64,000 nt of DNA from Bacteroides zhangwenhongii (GTDB taxonomy: Bacteria; Bacteroidota; Bacteroidia; Bacteroidales; Bacteroidaceae). The first letter of the stretch is position 1, and every line of letters starts with the position of its first letter. Where the stretch lies: NCBI RefSeq assembly GCF_009193325.2, contig NZ_CP059856.1, positions 4,774,001 through 4,838,000 of the forward strand, in the 5' to 3' direction. Below the pieces are notes generated by a model. That model saw only the letters and a program-made list of their open reading frames with translations. It did no database searches and was not told the DNA's origin. Positions 36,968 through 48,500 of this stretch are shown one piece after another. Position numbers and translations under genes: made by a program.

Positions 36968-39091
36968 CTACTTTAATTTATAAGATAAATCGTACTTCCT
37001 ACCACCTACGGAAACTTCTACAGAAGCACCATCTGCATGAAATGTGCCGGGAGTTGCGTTAGTGTTATCTGTGAATTTGGCACTAATATTCAAGCTTGCA
37101 CGATCAGTCTCATTCGTAAACGGGTGAATTACAGTAATAAAACGTGCCGCACCTCCCATCGGTTTAGTTATACTCACCCGATACCATTTGCGTTGAAGTG
37201 TTTTTTCATTCTGTTTACTGGATGACCAATTAGTATTCCATTTAGGAGTATATCCGACATTTGTTTCAACAAACGTCTTAAACTGCATATTGTTATTATC
37301 TCCAAATTTTGTATAAGCACCATACTGAAAGTTTGCACTGTTGTCGTCAATAACAACTTTACCCGCATCACCCAAATTGAAAGTCAAATCAACCGTAGGA
37401 GTAGTTTTGCCGGCATCATATCCCTCGTCTACCAAAACAAAAAATGTCTTGTTCACAAAGAATACGGCACGACGATGTGTCAAGTCACCATAAGACTTAT
37501 TCTCCGTAACAAGCACATCAATATCATCCTTGCTATCTTGTATCAGAAATTTTCCGTTCATATAACCATCTGCTATAGTAGCAGAGTTTTTTGTCATCGT
37601 ATTATGCATGGTTGTTGCCCGATATGATTTACGCAAAGCATCACTTGCAGCATCTCCTCCATAAGTAAAGAAGCCTGCGTCCGGTAAGAAATTACGTCCG
37701 TCACGATATAGACTGAAAGTCCCGTTATCCGGCTGACAGTGCACATAGTTCTTGGGATTATTGTTATTTTTCAAAACCATCATTATTGCATCTGGTGCCC
37801 ACTTGCTGCGCAACATATAATAACCTCCATCTTTATAGAGCTGAATTAATTCCTTAGGTTGCTCTCCCTGTTTCCCTTCGGTTGCCATCCATTCGATTTC
37901 TTTATCATCAGGGAACATAGCCATATATCTACGGAAATTACCCAACAATACACTTTTAGTCCACGAACTGGCTCCAGTATCATTAAAATTATCAAAGGAA
38001 TAATCGGGATACGTAATATCCATTACGAAACGGGCGGCTTTCTTCAATAAGCTGACATAATTGGTCGGGAAATACCCAACTTTATTATTAACTTGTGCCA
38101 TATTATAAAGCTTATTGCAAGCATAAACAGCCTCTATATGATAGCCCGGAGTTAATTCTACATGTACTCCATCATCCAGGAATTGTGATTCCACCTGTTC
38201 AGTGATTTTCGCTGTACCTTCATTCAACCATTCTCCTGCTTTCTTAAATTCCGGCATTAATATTCCGGCAGAAACGACACTTTCCACTTGGGTAATAAGA
38301 ATATTAGTCTCTTTATAATAATTCTTACGGATACATTCCACTCCATCCGACAGTGCAACTAAAAATGTAGAAAGCCATTCAGGAGTAAAATTCTCCGATT
38401 GAATAAAATAAGACATTATATCAAGCTGCGCTTGTATTCTATGAGCAGGTTGAAGCCCATACCACTCCACATTTTTGTTTTTATCCACTTTCCCTTCAGG
38501 ACAAGGAAACGTTTTCAGCCAGTCACCATACACTTCTATCCATGATTTGACATATTTCTCATCATGAGTAACCACGTACGCATTAGCCTGATGTATCATC
38601 CACTGGTGACGATGCAACTGATAAACAAATTCAGCATCTCCCTTATACTTGTCAGGAACATAATTCCAGTTTATTTCATCATCCTGTTTAAATAGTACAT
38701 ACGTTTCTTTCCCTGCTGCATCTTTAGACTCATATTTATCTTTTATATAGAAACGATATTCCAAAGCCTGATCAGCTATATTTTTATTGAAATCACCAAT
38801 AGAGGTCTGATTCAGATTTATATTAGGATTGATAACATCCTCCCTATTCCGATAGTATTCCAACAATTCAGAAGTAGCCGAATTATAATCTTTCTTTTCA
38901 CAATATGCTTTCACTTTTTCCAAACCTGGATAATCAAGATTGATTACTTCAAAAAGTCTCGGAACCAATGCATCACCTCCAGCATTATTTTCTTCCTTTA
39001 CATGATTCTCAAAGAAAATAATCTTATCATCATTGCATGCGGTCATTAACAGCCCCAGCAAAACAAACAAACTAAATATTTTTGAATTCAT
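36968..39091 (-). CDS. Heparinase II/III-type polysaccharide lyase, lipoprotein (PL12-like)
   Basis: 707 aa. Lipoprotein signal (LLMTACNDD, lipid on Cys about 19). Helical toroid domain at about 60-380, including an N-terminal linker (SELLEYYRNRE) and WYGLQPAHRIQAQLDIM, then the heparinase II/III-like beta-sandwich: GGYYMLRSKWAPDAIMMV, CQPDNGTFSLYRDGRNFLPDAGFFTYGGD, SYRATTMHNTM. This fold cleaves uronic acid glycosidic bonds by beta-elimination, leaving unsaturated uronic ends, consistent with GH88 in the same locus. The exact PL family is not settled. ATG 39091 starts the signal; the longer frame overlaps the upstream susD stop. Last gene of the sus operon. Confidence 0.87.
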   Translation of the reverse strand: MNSKIFSLFVLLGLLMTACNDDKIIFFENHVKEENNAGGDALVPRLFEVINLDYPGLEKVKAYCEKKDYNSATSELLEYYRNREDVINPNINLNQTSIGDFNKNIADQALEYRFYIKDKYESKDAAGKETYVLFKQDDEINWNYVPDKYKGDAEFVYQLHRHQWMIHQANAYVVTHDEKYVKSWIEVYGDWLKTFPCPEGKVDKNKNVEWYGLQPAHRIQAQLDIMSYFIQSENFTPEWLSTFLVALSDGVECIRKNYYKETNILITQVESVVSAGILMPEFKKAGEWLNEGTAKITEQVESQFLDDGVHVELTPGYHIEAVYACNKLYNMAQVNNKVGYFPTNYVSLLKKAARFVMDITYPDYSFDNFNDTGASSWTKSVLLGNFRRYMAMFPDDKEIEWMATEGKQGEQPKELIQLYKDGGYYMLRSKWAPDAIMMVLKNNNNPKNYVHCQPDNGTFSLYRDGRNFLPDAGFFTYGGDAASDALRKSYRATTMHNTMTKNSATIADGYMNGKFLIQDSKDDIDVLVTENKSYGDLTHRRAVFFVNKTFFVLVDEGYDAGKTTPTVDLTFNLGDAGKVVIDDNSANFQYGAYTKFGDNNNMQFKTFVETNVGYTPKWNTNWSSSKQNEKTLQRKWYRVSITKPMGGAARFITVIHPFTNETDRASLNISAKFTDNTNATPGTFHADGASVEVSVGGRKYDLSYKLK

Positions 39092-39107
39092 ACGATCTCT
39101 ATTTGAA

Positions 39108-40796
39108 TTAATTACCATTATTCCATCCTGGGTTTTGCCCCAAATCCGGATTCATATAAATTTCATTTTGAGGATAAGGGAACAAATACATCTTATCGTC
39201 CCAGTACATTTGCTGTAACAGCACCTTTTGATAAGACAGAGAAGTACTGTTCTTTGTTATCTTTACTCCATAAATATTTCTTACTTCATCCAAACCCGCT
39301 ATCTTCCAACGGCGAATATCATAAAAACGATGTCCCTCAAAAGCCAATTCAATGCGACGTTCATTGCGAACCTTGGCTGTAAAATCCGCTCCGTTCGCAT
39401 CTATGTGTTTCATATCAGCGCAATCACGAACCATATTCAAAACTTGACGTGCCGTCAATGGACATCCTTCTGCTGTTTCATCCGGACCTTTCCACTCATT
39501 CATAGCTTCTGCATAATTCAATAATATTTCAGCATAACGGAACAAAACATAATGATGATGCAATTTATTCGGTTTGTCCGGATCAAGTGATACAGACGGA
39601 TTCATATACTTACGCAGATAATAACCAGTTTTCGTGGAACCGTCCAATACCTTGTTTTTACCACCTTCAAAGGTTTCCACCTTTTGTTTCTGCCACATAG
39701 AACCATTAGTTAGTACACTTAAATACAAACGGGGATCACGGGTCTGCTTATTGGCAGCATCATAATACATATTCGCCACATGGGTCGAATTATTCCAATC
39801 GAATGGAGTTCCATCCTTCATTTCATAAGCATCTACTAAATTCTGCGTAGGAGTATTTCCACCTTCTGCACCTTCATATCCCATCGGTTCATTTCTCGAT
39901 TCAAAATCACTGGTAGTCGCAGTGGCACGGCGTTCAAAAATTAACTGCTTAGATTTCAAAATCTCATTGCCACCTAAATCCGAATACAAAGGGTCAGCTG
40001 CAATTTTAGGCAATTGATATTTATTCATGTTAATAACCTCATAAGCTGCTTTAGCTGCCGCTTCCCACTTTTTCAATTCATGACCGGGATTATGTAATTC
40101 ACTCGCTGCATACAGCAAAGCTCTTGATTTTAAAGCCAATGCCGCACCTTTGGTCACCCGACCTGTCTCTCCCCTGACAGCATCTTCCGGCAGCCCGCCT
40201 TCCCGGGTAATCTCCGTACATTCTTTTGCTATGAAATCTACTACCTCCGCAAACGAAGTCTTGCGTACAGAATTAATATCTTCCTGCGTATAAGTACGTG
40301 TTATCAAAGGAATATCTCCATAGCGCTTAGCCAATTCAAATAAATAAAACGCACGTAAGAAACGTACCTCCAAAGAGAATTTGGAAGCTTTTTCTATCAT
40401 TTCATCATAATCTTCATTATACTGAAAACGTTCAAGCACTTTCGGATCAAAATTTTCAAGGAATAAATTGGCGCTACGAACTCCGTTCCAAAAGCTCCAA
40501 CCATCATCAACACGCTTTAGCGGACTCCATATCCCATTGGCTATATAATAAATACTATTATTCTCCCAAGTATAGACAGCATTATCCGTAGCAGATTCCA
40601 TCATCGCATCATTCACCCTGCCAAAATCAGTCGGCAAGAAACTATATACATAAGCTACTGATGAGTTCATATTATTAAAATAGCTGTAGGCTTCTTCCTT
40701 AGTTTTTCCGCTAGTTTCATCGTAATCTAGAAAATCACATCCGTCCAATAAAAACAGAGCGAAAGCCGCTACTACATAGTTCTTTATATTTCGCAT
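39108..40796 (-). CDS. susD-like: SusD/RagB-family surface glycan-binding lipoprotein (pair 1)
   Basis: 562-aa outer-membrane lipoprotein with signal ending LLDGC. It has the SusD TPR-like helical core: FFNNMNSSVAYVYSF, VRFLRAFYLFELAKRYGDIPLI (around 150-172), ALKSRALLYAASE, YAEILLNYAEAMNEWKG and the C-terminal FEGHRFYDIRRWKIA and LFPYPQNEIYMNP. It covers the lumen of the SusC partner encoded 12 bp upstream. The lyase follows 16 bp after its stop. Binding specificity cannot be read. Confidence 0.94.
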   Translation of the reverse strand: MRNIKNYVVAAFALFLLDGCDFLDYDETSGKTKEEAYSYFNNMNSSVAYVYSFLPTDFGRVNDAMMESATDNAVYTWENNSIYYIANGIWSPLKRVDDGWSFWNGVRSANLFLENFDPKVLERFQYNEDYDEMIEKASKFSLEVRFLRAFYLFELAKRYGDIPLITRTYTQEDINSVRKTSFAEVVDFIAKECTEITREGGLPEDAVRGETGRVTKGAALALKSRALLYAASELHNPGHELKKWEAAAKAAYEVINMNKYQLPKIAADPLYSDLGGNEILKSKQLIFERRATATTSDFESRNEPMGYEGAEGGNTPTQNLVDAYEMKDGTPFDWNNSTHVANMYYDAANKQTRDPRLYLSVLTNGSMWQKQKVETFEGGKNKVLDGSTKTGYYLRKYMNPSVSLDPDKPNKLHHHYVLFRYAEILLNYAEAMNEWKGPDETAEGCPLTARQVLNMVRDCADMKHIDANGADFTAKVRNERRIELAFEGHRFYDIRRWKIAGLDEVRNIYGVKITKNSTSLSYQKVLLQQMYWDDKMYLFPYPQNEIYMNPDLGQNPGWNNGN

Positions 40797-40808
40797 AACT
40801 ATCTTTAT

Positions 40809-43790
40809 TTAAAAATTAATATTCAGACCCAGACATACAGAGAACAAATCCGGATACCCCAATGTCAGATCTTCACAATTGAAATAATCAATCTTATCTA
40901 TAGAAAATACATTCTGCGCCTTAGCATAAATCTGAAGTTTATCTAGTTTTATCTTTTTCACCCATTTCTGCGGCAGGTTATAATAGACATTCAGATTACG
41001 TAGTTTCAAGAATGAACCATCTTCAATCCACTGTGTGCTAGTCTGATAATTATTCTCATTTGACAATGTAGAAAGACGGGGCACGTTGGCGACATCTTTC
41101 ATCGCTTCTGTCCAACGAATCTTATCTTTTAAATACCAAGTTGCAATATTAGTATTGCCATTACGCAATGGTTGATGCACATTGGCTACATTTAATTGTT
41201 TGGTCAACCCACTTACTCCATTGAAAACCATATCTATCCCAAACCCTTTGTATTCAAAGCCAAGATTCAATCCGAAAACCATTTCAGGCACAGTCGTAGA
41301 TTTACCAATTGCTACCCGGTCTTCACTATCTATTCTTCCATCTCCATTTTGGTCTTTATATTTCACATCTCCCGGGCGAACCACCGAAAATGTTTGTTCC
41401 GGACTCTTGGCAATATCCTCTTCATCACGGAAATAACCAATAGCTTCCAATCCAAACAGTTGCCCGACTTTATGTCCGCGTGTATATAAATAGTCGTAAG
41501 GCTGATAGGCCTGTCCGTTTTCAACAATCTCACTATCATTCAATGCCCAATTTGCATTTACAAAATAATTGAAGTCTTTATGTTGCCCACTCCATCCTAA
41601 ACTTAATTCTACACCACGGCTCTTTACCTCACCAATGCAAGCTTTCGACGGTTCGATGCCTAAAATACCAGACACATTATTATTAGCGACCAGAATATTA
41701 GTACGGTGATCATAGTACACCTCTGCCGTTGCTGTGAAATTCTTCCACAAACGTACGTCTACTCCCACATTATATTTATCAGCAGTCTCCAGATTCAAGC
41801 CATATACAGGCAATCTTTGTTCTTTCAGACCATTAACAGTTGTCATACCATCCCCAAAAGGATATCCCGTACCTCCTGTCCAGAAATAATTACCCAATCC
41901 ATAGCTTAGTTCATCTACCGCAGAACGTCCCCAGGAAGCCCGAAGCTTTAGCAAGTCCAAATTGGAAGCCCCTTTCAGGAAATCTTCATTAGCCAGATTC
42001 CAACCGGCAGAAACAGCCGGATAAAAACGGAACTTATCTCCTTTCAACAAAACACTTGTACCATAATAGTTGCCGACCACATCTACCATATAGCGGTTGT
42101 TATAATTATAACCGACAAAACCCATCACATTCTGCCGATAGTAAGATGCGTTATTTTCTAACGGTTCTTTCATATCCTGCCGATAGACAGCCGAAGCCGA
42201 CAATTGATGCTTACCTGATGTATAATCATAATTTAATTTAGCCTCAACGCTGGCACGTATCAATTGGGCAGACAATGCCGACTTACTTACTTGTACCTTA
42301 CTATCCGCACCATAAATTTCACTTACAGGGAGTCCCTCTTCCGACAAATAACCGACTTCATACTTATAAGTCTTACTTCCTATATCCTGAAAAGTGGCAG
42401 TATTATCATAGGCGACAGCCACTTCTGCACTCAACCCTTTCAGGAACATAGAGAAATCTTGAGTAATCCGCATATCAGTTTCCAACATACGACGATTTTC
42501 CTGTACATATCCCACATCTGCAATAGCCGCAATCGGATTCATCTTAAAAAGAGTATTACTACCCCAATTATTATTCAAAGTCTTCACCGGAAACGCAGCG
42601 GCAGGTACTTTATAAAAATTCTGGAAGATTGTATTAATATCCGTATTCGGGCGCTTATCTTCTCCGATAATGCCATATAAACCAAACTTCATTTTGGTAC
42701 TGGAAGTAATATCCACATCCAAATTCATACGCAGCCCTAGCTCATAAGTCCGTATTTGAGAATTATAACGGTCTGAATAGTGAGTATAATCTTCATTCAA
42801 CAAACCAAACTTATTCTTATAATCCAACAATGCCATATAGCGTACTCTTTTTCCACCACCCCGCATCATTACATTAAACTGGTTATTTTCGCTGAAATTC
42901 CTCGTACCTTCTTCATACCAGTTGACGTTCGGATGATAATTCGGACTTGTTCCATCCTTAAATCGTTCCAAATCTCTTTTCGTATATTGCAACGGCAAGC
43001 CATCATAATACAGTGCTTCGTTCTGTGCCATGGCATAGGTATAAGCATCTGCCATTTCCGGCCGGTTGATCGGGAAATCAAAACCATGACGATAGTTCAC
43101 GTCCACATCAAACGAATTATACATACCTCTTTTGGTATTCACCAAAATTACCCCATTAGCTCCTCTGGCACCCATCAAAGCCGTAGCGGCACCATCTTTC
43201 AAAACTTGGACGGACTCTATTTCTTCTATTGTCATATTAGTCAATCCCCGTTCAAATCCATCCACCAATACCAAGGGTTCTCCGTTACCCAAACCACCAC
43301 GGCCACGTATATTCATGACAGCATTAGCACCCCAGCCAACTGTTTGAGTCAGATGAAGCCCTGATATCAATCCGAAAAGTGCATTATTCATCCGATCGGG
43401 AGAAGTCGCATTCTTTTCTAACAAGTCTGCATAAATAGCAGTCACAGATTGGGTTTGGGTATCTTCTGTCCGTTTTAGGAATCCCAAGTCAACAACGGCA
43501 TCTTTCTTGATATCAAACACCAAATCCAAAGCATTTCCTGTGACCTTAATCCGTTTGATAGCTATATCCGCATAATTTAGTTCAATATAATCGCCTTCCT
43601 CCAACAGGAGTGAAAACAAACCGTCTTCATTAGTAACATTGCTATTTCTGAATGCTCCTACCTTTGACACCTTTACACCCGAAAGAGGTTTACCGGAGAC
43701 ATCTTTCACAATGCCATTCATCATCTCCTGCGCCATCAGGCTTACCGAAGAGATGAATAACAAGCCTATCGTAAATAATAATTTATTCAT
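40809..43790 (-). CDS. susC-like: SusC/RagA-family TonB-dependent transporter (pair 1)
   Basis: 993-aa outer-membrane glycan importer. Sec signal (to about MAQ), a carboxypeptidase-regulatory-like domain (about 25-90), a plug with MNIRGRGGLGNGEPLVLVDG and VLKDGAATALMGARGANGVILV (about 160-215), and a 22-strand barrel ending LGLNINF. The N-terminal domain and plug junction are more divergent than in the second copy. The start is ATG 43790; the TTG two codons earlier is less likely. It follows susD of pair 2 by 24 bp. Confidence 0.94.
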   Translation of the reverse strand: MNKLLFTIGLLFISSVSLMAQEMMNGIVKDVSGKPLSGVKVSKVGAFRNSNVTNEDGLFSLLLEEGDYIELNYADIAIKRIKVTGNALDLVFDIKKDAVVDLGFLKRTEDTQTQSVTAIYADLLEKNATSPDRMNNALFGLISGLHLTQTVGWGANAVMNIRGRGGLGNGEPLVLVDGFERGLTNMTIEEIESVQVLKDGAATALMGARGANGVILVNTKRGMYNSFDVDVNYRHGFDFPINRPEMADAYTYAMAQNEALYYDGLPLQYTKRDLERFKDGTSPNYHPNVNWYEEGTRNFSENNQFNVMMRGGGKRVRYMALLDYKNKFGLLNEDYTHYSDRYNSQIRTYELGLRMNLDVDITSSTKMKFGLYGIIGEDKRPNTDINTIFQNFYKVPAAAFPVKTLNNNWGSNTLFKMNPIAAIADVGYVQENRRMLETDMRITQDFSMFLKGLSAEVAVAYDNTATFQDIGSKTYKYEVGYLSEEGLPVSEIYGADSKVQVSKSALSAQLIRASVEAKLNYDYTSGKHQLSASAVYRQDMKEPLENNASYYRQNVMGFVGYNYNNRYMVDVVGNYYGTSVLLKGDKFRFYPAVSAGWNLANEDFLKGASNLDLLKLRASWGRSAVDELSYGLGNYFWTGGTGYPFGDGMTTVNGLKEQRLPVYGLNLETADKYNVGVDVRLWKNFTATAEVYYDHRTNILVANNNVSGILGIEPSKACIGEVKSRGVELSLGWSGQHKDFNYFVNANWALNDSEIVENGQAYQPYDYLYTRGHKVGQLFGLEAIGYFRDEEDIAKSPEQTFSVVRPGDVKYKDQNGDGRIDSEDRVAIGKSTTVPEMVFGLNLGFEYKGFGIDMVFNGVSGLTKQLNVANVHQPLRNGNTNIATWYLKDKIRWTEAMKDVANVPRLSTLSNENNYQTSTQWIEDGSFLKLRNLNVYYNLPQKWVKKIKLDKLQIYAKAQNVFSIDKIDYFNCEDLTLGYPDLFSVCLGLNINF

Positions 43791-43814
43791 AATCAAATCG
43801 TTTAATTAACCTTA

Positions 43815-45587
43815 TTACCAGCCGGGATTTTGAATCAATCCATATTTCTTATTGATTTCAGTCACAGGAAATGGCAATAAATACCAATATTCATTCCAAT
43901 AATATTTAATATCGTCACGCGTACTCACTGTATACTCGAAGCCACTTCCCACCTTCGTCGTTTCCAACATTTCCATAGGACGTGTAGCCCATTCAGCTCC
44001 TTTCTTATGACGTATCATATCAAAGTAGCGAATATCTTCCTGTCCGAATTCACGGGCACGTTCATCCAATAAGTAGTTCAGCAACGCATCACCTTGCGGC
44101 ACTTTAGCAGAAGTTACTGACGGTAACCCTGCCCGTTCACATACCAGATTCAGATAATCATAAGCGGTCTTTTCAAATTCATCGGGTACATTAGCCTTTC
44201 CCAATTGATTCATAGCTTCGGCTATACTCAAATAAATTTCAGGCATACGAATTAAGGGACATGAGTAGGGTTTACCTTTCATCTCATTCTTCTTATCTCG
44301 AATAAACTTACGAAATCCATAACCAAATTGAGTTTTCTTCTGCACAGAACTTCCCGAACCATATCCTTCACGTCCACCTTTATAAACTTCTGCTGTCCGT
44401 CCCTGCCATTTATCACCATTTACAAGCAAGTTTTCATATAAACGCACATCACGGTTCGGTTGCCCTTTTTCATCAAAAAACGGATGTGCACGATGGGTCT
44501 GATTATTCCAGTCAAACGTAGAACCATCTTTCCATTGAAACATATCCGCATAATTTCCACGCGGGATACCATAGCCGGATTCATACATACGGAACGGCTT
44601 ATCTACACCATCATAGGTTCCCCAACGGAAAGAAGCCATCACAACTTCCTGATTGCCCTTGGTAAAATAACCGTTTACATAGTCTTCTCTGGGATTCCCT
44701 GTATTTTCAATCCGATAATAATCATTATTCTTTTTGTTCAGACGCAAAAACTCCCTTCCTGCTTCCAAAGCAGCTTCCCAACGACTATCCTGCTGATTTC
44801 CATACCAACTTAAAAGTTCAGTAGCCGCTTGTCCGTCATAGTAAGGTGCCTTATTGTTAAATAATGGACTAGCAACAAACAAGAGTAAACGAAATTTCAA
44901 CGCTTTAGCGGCAGCCGCCGTCATATGTCCATATTCCTCTGCTGTTGTATACCAAGGTAAATCGGTTGCCGCCTCATCCAGCAACGCCACTGTTTTATTG
45001 ACTGTTTCTTCCAACGTCAAACGAGGAAATTGAAGTATTTCATCTGCTTTATACGCATGGTCTATCCAAGGCATGCCACCATAAAAACGAATCATTTGAG
45101 TGTAGTGAAAAGCAATGACTACTTTAGCTTCCGCTTTTCGGATACGCTTTTCATCATCAGTCATGTCGGGTACTTTATCTACATTTTCGATATAGATATA
45201 AGCTTTTCGTATACCAAAGGAAGGATTTCCTGTTACTTCAGTAATCTGAGAGTGAAAAGGGAAATAAGGAAAGTTGATACAACTGGAAGAAGAATTAAAG
45301 TCTCCCCGTGTCCATGAGATTGGTTGTGCATATCCTATATCGGTATATCCGTCCAAAATAAGTCCCTCCGGATGACAGCCCCTCAAAGTAGGCATAAAAT
45401 CCCACAAACTTTTATAAAACTGGTTCATGGCCTGATCCGCATATTTCTTGGAAGAAAACACGGTATCAATAGATACATCGTCACTATTAGGCTTCTCCAA
45501 AAAATTATCACCGAACTTCAGGTCTTCACATCCGATGAATAAACTAGCCAGAAGCCCGCCTAAAATAATTAAACTTTTGTTTTTCAT
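43815..45587 (-). CDS. susD-like: SusD/RagB-family surface glycan-binding lipoprotein (pair 2)
   Basis: 590-aa outer-membrane lipoprotein (signal ending SLFIGC). SusD hallmarks: KYADQAMNQFYKSLW near the N-terminus, EAKVVIAFHYTQMIRFYGGMPWID (around 150-172), ALKFRLLLFVASPLFNN, PEIYLSIAEAMNQLG, and DEREFGQEDIRYFDMIRHKKG-like C-terminal region. Downstream of its SusC partner (10 bp). An ATG three codons upstream (45596) is also possible. Confidence 0.94.
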   Translation of the reverse strand: MKNKSLIILGGLLASLFIGCEDLKFGDNFLEKPNSDDVSIDTVFSSKKYADQAMNQFYKSLWDFMPTLRGCHPEGLILDGYTDIGYAQPISWTRGDFNSSSSCINFPYFPFHSQITEVTGNPSFGIRKAYIYIENVDKVPDMTDDEKRIRKAEAKVVIAFHYTQMIRFYGGMPWIDHAYKADEILQFPRLTLEETVNKTVALLDEAATDLPWYTTAEEYGHMTAAAAKALKFRLLLFVASPLFNNKAPYYDGQAATELLSWYGNQQDSRWEAALEAGREFLRLNKKNNDYYRIENTGNPREDYVNGYFTKGNQEVVMASFRWGTYDGVDKPFRMYESGYGIPRGNYADMFQWKDGSTFDWNNQTHRAHPFFDEKGQPNRDVRLYENLLVNGDKWQGRTAEVYKGGREGYGSGSSVQKKTQFGYGFRKFIRDKKNEMKGKPYSCPLIRMPEIYLSIAEAMNQLGKANVPDEFEKTAYDYLNLVCERAGLPSVTSAKVPQGDALLNYLLDERAREFGQEDIRYFDMIRHKKGAEWATRPMEMLETTKVGSGFEYTVSTRDDIKYYWNEYWYLLPFPVTEINKKYGLIQNPGW

Positions 45588-45597
45588 AATAATCATT

Positions 45598-48500
45598 TTA
45601 AAAAGTTACATTCACTCCCAAACTGAAGATTTTCATAATAGGATATGTATTCGTATCACGTGTCAATTCTCCTTCGGGATCAAAAACTTTTAATTTGTCA
45701 AATGTCAAAAGATTATAGCCGGTAAATTGAACGGTCAACTTAGAGGCACCGATTGCTTTTAAAATTTTCTGCTGAGTGATATTATATCCAATCGTCAGAT
45801 TTTTGAGCTTTATGTATGAGGCATCTTTTAGCCATACACTTGATGTCTCCTGATTGGCCGAACTCGTAACGGACAAACGTGGATACACAGCCGTTGCTGC
45901 AGTTTCGGGTGTCCAACGCCCGTCAGCCATATATTGATAGAGTACCTGTCCCTCATAGAAAGGACGCTTATAAGCATTCGCCATCTCGATATCACACTGT
46001 GCCACTCCAGTCCAATTCATAGAAGCAAAAAAGCCTTTATATTCTCCACCCAAATTTAAACCGAAAGTGTAAGCCGGACGTTTGGGATTTCCTATTTTGG
46101 TCTGGTCGTCATTATCAATTATATTATCACCATTCAAATCTGCAAACTTAATATCACCGGGGTATTTTTTCCCTTGCGGTTGCGGCAAATCCGCACGAAC
46201 ATTACCATCCGCATCAAAGTCATCCTCATTATAGAACCCCTGTGCCAGATATCCGAAACGGGCTCCCACTTCATGCCCGGTGCGCCACATATAAGGTTCG
46301 TTCGGTTCTACTTCATCCTGATAAATAATTTTATTCTTGGAATAAGAGATATTTGTATTTATATAATATGAAAAATCCCTAATATGGTCATTCCATTTTA
46401 AATCCACCTCGTAGCCGTGATTATTGACTTCACCCAAGTTAACCACAGGCAATATACCATTCATTGCAATCAAAGAAGGGACAGTACTACGCTGTATCAG
46501 AATATCACGACGATTTTCCCGGAAATAATCTACTGTCAGCTTCAAACGGTCACTGAAGAAATAAGCATCTATACCATAATTCTGTTTTAAAGCTGTTTCC
46601 CAAGTTACATTCGAATTTCCCAGCATGAGTTCTTTCGCTGCTGTCTGATAGGCCATATTTGTCAAGCCGAAGATATACCCGTTCTTATCCTGATAGTTTT
46701 TCTGAAGCCAATCAGAATTATTTATAGAATAAGAGTCCGGCAAATAAAGAAAACGATTACTAGACATATTGTCATTACCAACTAACCCTACAGAAGCACG
46801 TACTTTCAGATAGGTCAAGAAATCGTTTTTGGGAATAAATTTCTCTTCCGTTATTACATAGCCGATAGAACCTGCAGGAAATGTACCAAAACGTTTATCC
46901 GGCGCAAAATTCTCGGAACCATTATAACCAATATTAAATTCCGCTATATATTTTGATTTATAATCATAAGTCAAACGACCTACTAAACCAACATAAGCAG
47001 TCGGAATATCCCAAAACTTATTAGGATAATTAGGATAGTACTTTTTACTTTGATTATATAGCAAGAGAGCTCCAACATTATGTTCCCCGAATTTATGATT
47101 ATAACGGATACTTCCTTCCACATACCAGTCACGGGCACGACTCGTATTTCCCGTTCCATACGTTTTCATCATATTCTCTCCTGTGATCCGATACACAAGA
47201 CTCTTATCAAAATCAGGATCTTTCACATCAAGACCTGAACCGTCTATTTCGGATTTATAAAAAGGAGTATACGTTTCCACATGTCCCCTTACGGTTTTAA
47301 TGTAAGAATAATCTGTATTATACGCCCCTTTCACTTCAATAGAAAGCCCCTTTGTTATAAAATCCAGATTTTGAGACAGATTCAAATCGAATGTCATATT
47401 ATTCGAGACTTTGCGGTCATAACCATACCCATAAAACTTATCAAAAACCTGATTTGCCATTGTCACTCCGGGAAAACGTGTACTCTGTGTCACCACTTTT
47501 TTTCCATCAACAACTCCTGGAGACGAGAATGGCAACGACCATGTAAGTTGTTTCCATACATTGCCACTACCTCCCGGGTCACGCTGGTTACCAACAATTC
47601 CGCCCATACCAAATTTTAATGTAGTGGTACGTGTAAGGTTTACATCGAGATTGGCACGATAATTATAACGGGTATAGCTGTAATTGTTGTTATAATCAAG
47701 CCCGTCCAATTGTTTAAATAAACCATTCTGATACAAAAAGCCTAACGATACAAAATAACGGATGTCTTTTGTTCCCCCCGAAATACTGACGTTATGTTGA
47801 GTTTGAACAGAAGCCTTATTCATCAAATAATCATACCAGTTCACATTAGGATATAGAATAGGCTCATCTCCCAAACGAAAACGTTCCATATCATACTCCG
47901 AGAAAGCCAGTTGGTCATCGGCAACTCCGTCATTACGTTGAGCCTCTCTGAATAGAGAAGCGGTTGTATAACTGTCTGCCACATCCAGTATGCGTGTAGG
48001 CATCTGGATGCCGACATTCGAACTAACCGAGATTTTAGTTTTTCCTTCTTCCCCTCGGCGAGTAGTAACCAATATAACTCCGTTTGCACCACGTACACCG
48101 AATACGGCTGTAGCCGAAGCATCTTTTAAAACATTAATAGATTCTATCTCATTAGGGTCCATCTGATAGAAAGAACGCTCTACACCATCCACAAGAATAA
48201 GCGGAGAAGCTCCTCCTTCTGTCAATGACCCCACACCACGTACAAATATTTTCGCATTGTCAGCTCCCGGTTGTCCACTTGCCTGCATAGAAGAAACTCC
48301 GGGCAACTGCCCTGCCAAAGAGTTGGTAACACTGGCACTAGGCGATTTCAGTAAAGCCTCTGTACCGACACTCGATATAGCACCGGTCAATGTGGCCTTC
48401 TTCTGCACACCATAAGCAACAACCATTACTTCATCCAGACTTTGGACATTTTCCTGCAAACGTACATTAATTCCCCTTCGGGAGTTTACTTTTATTTCTT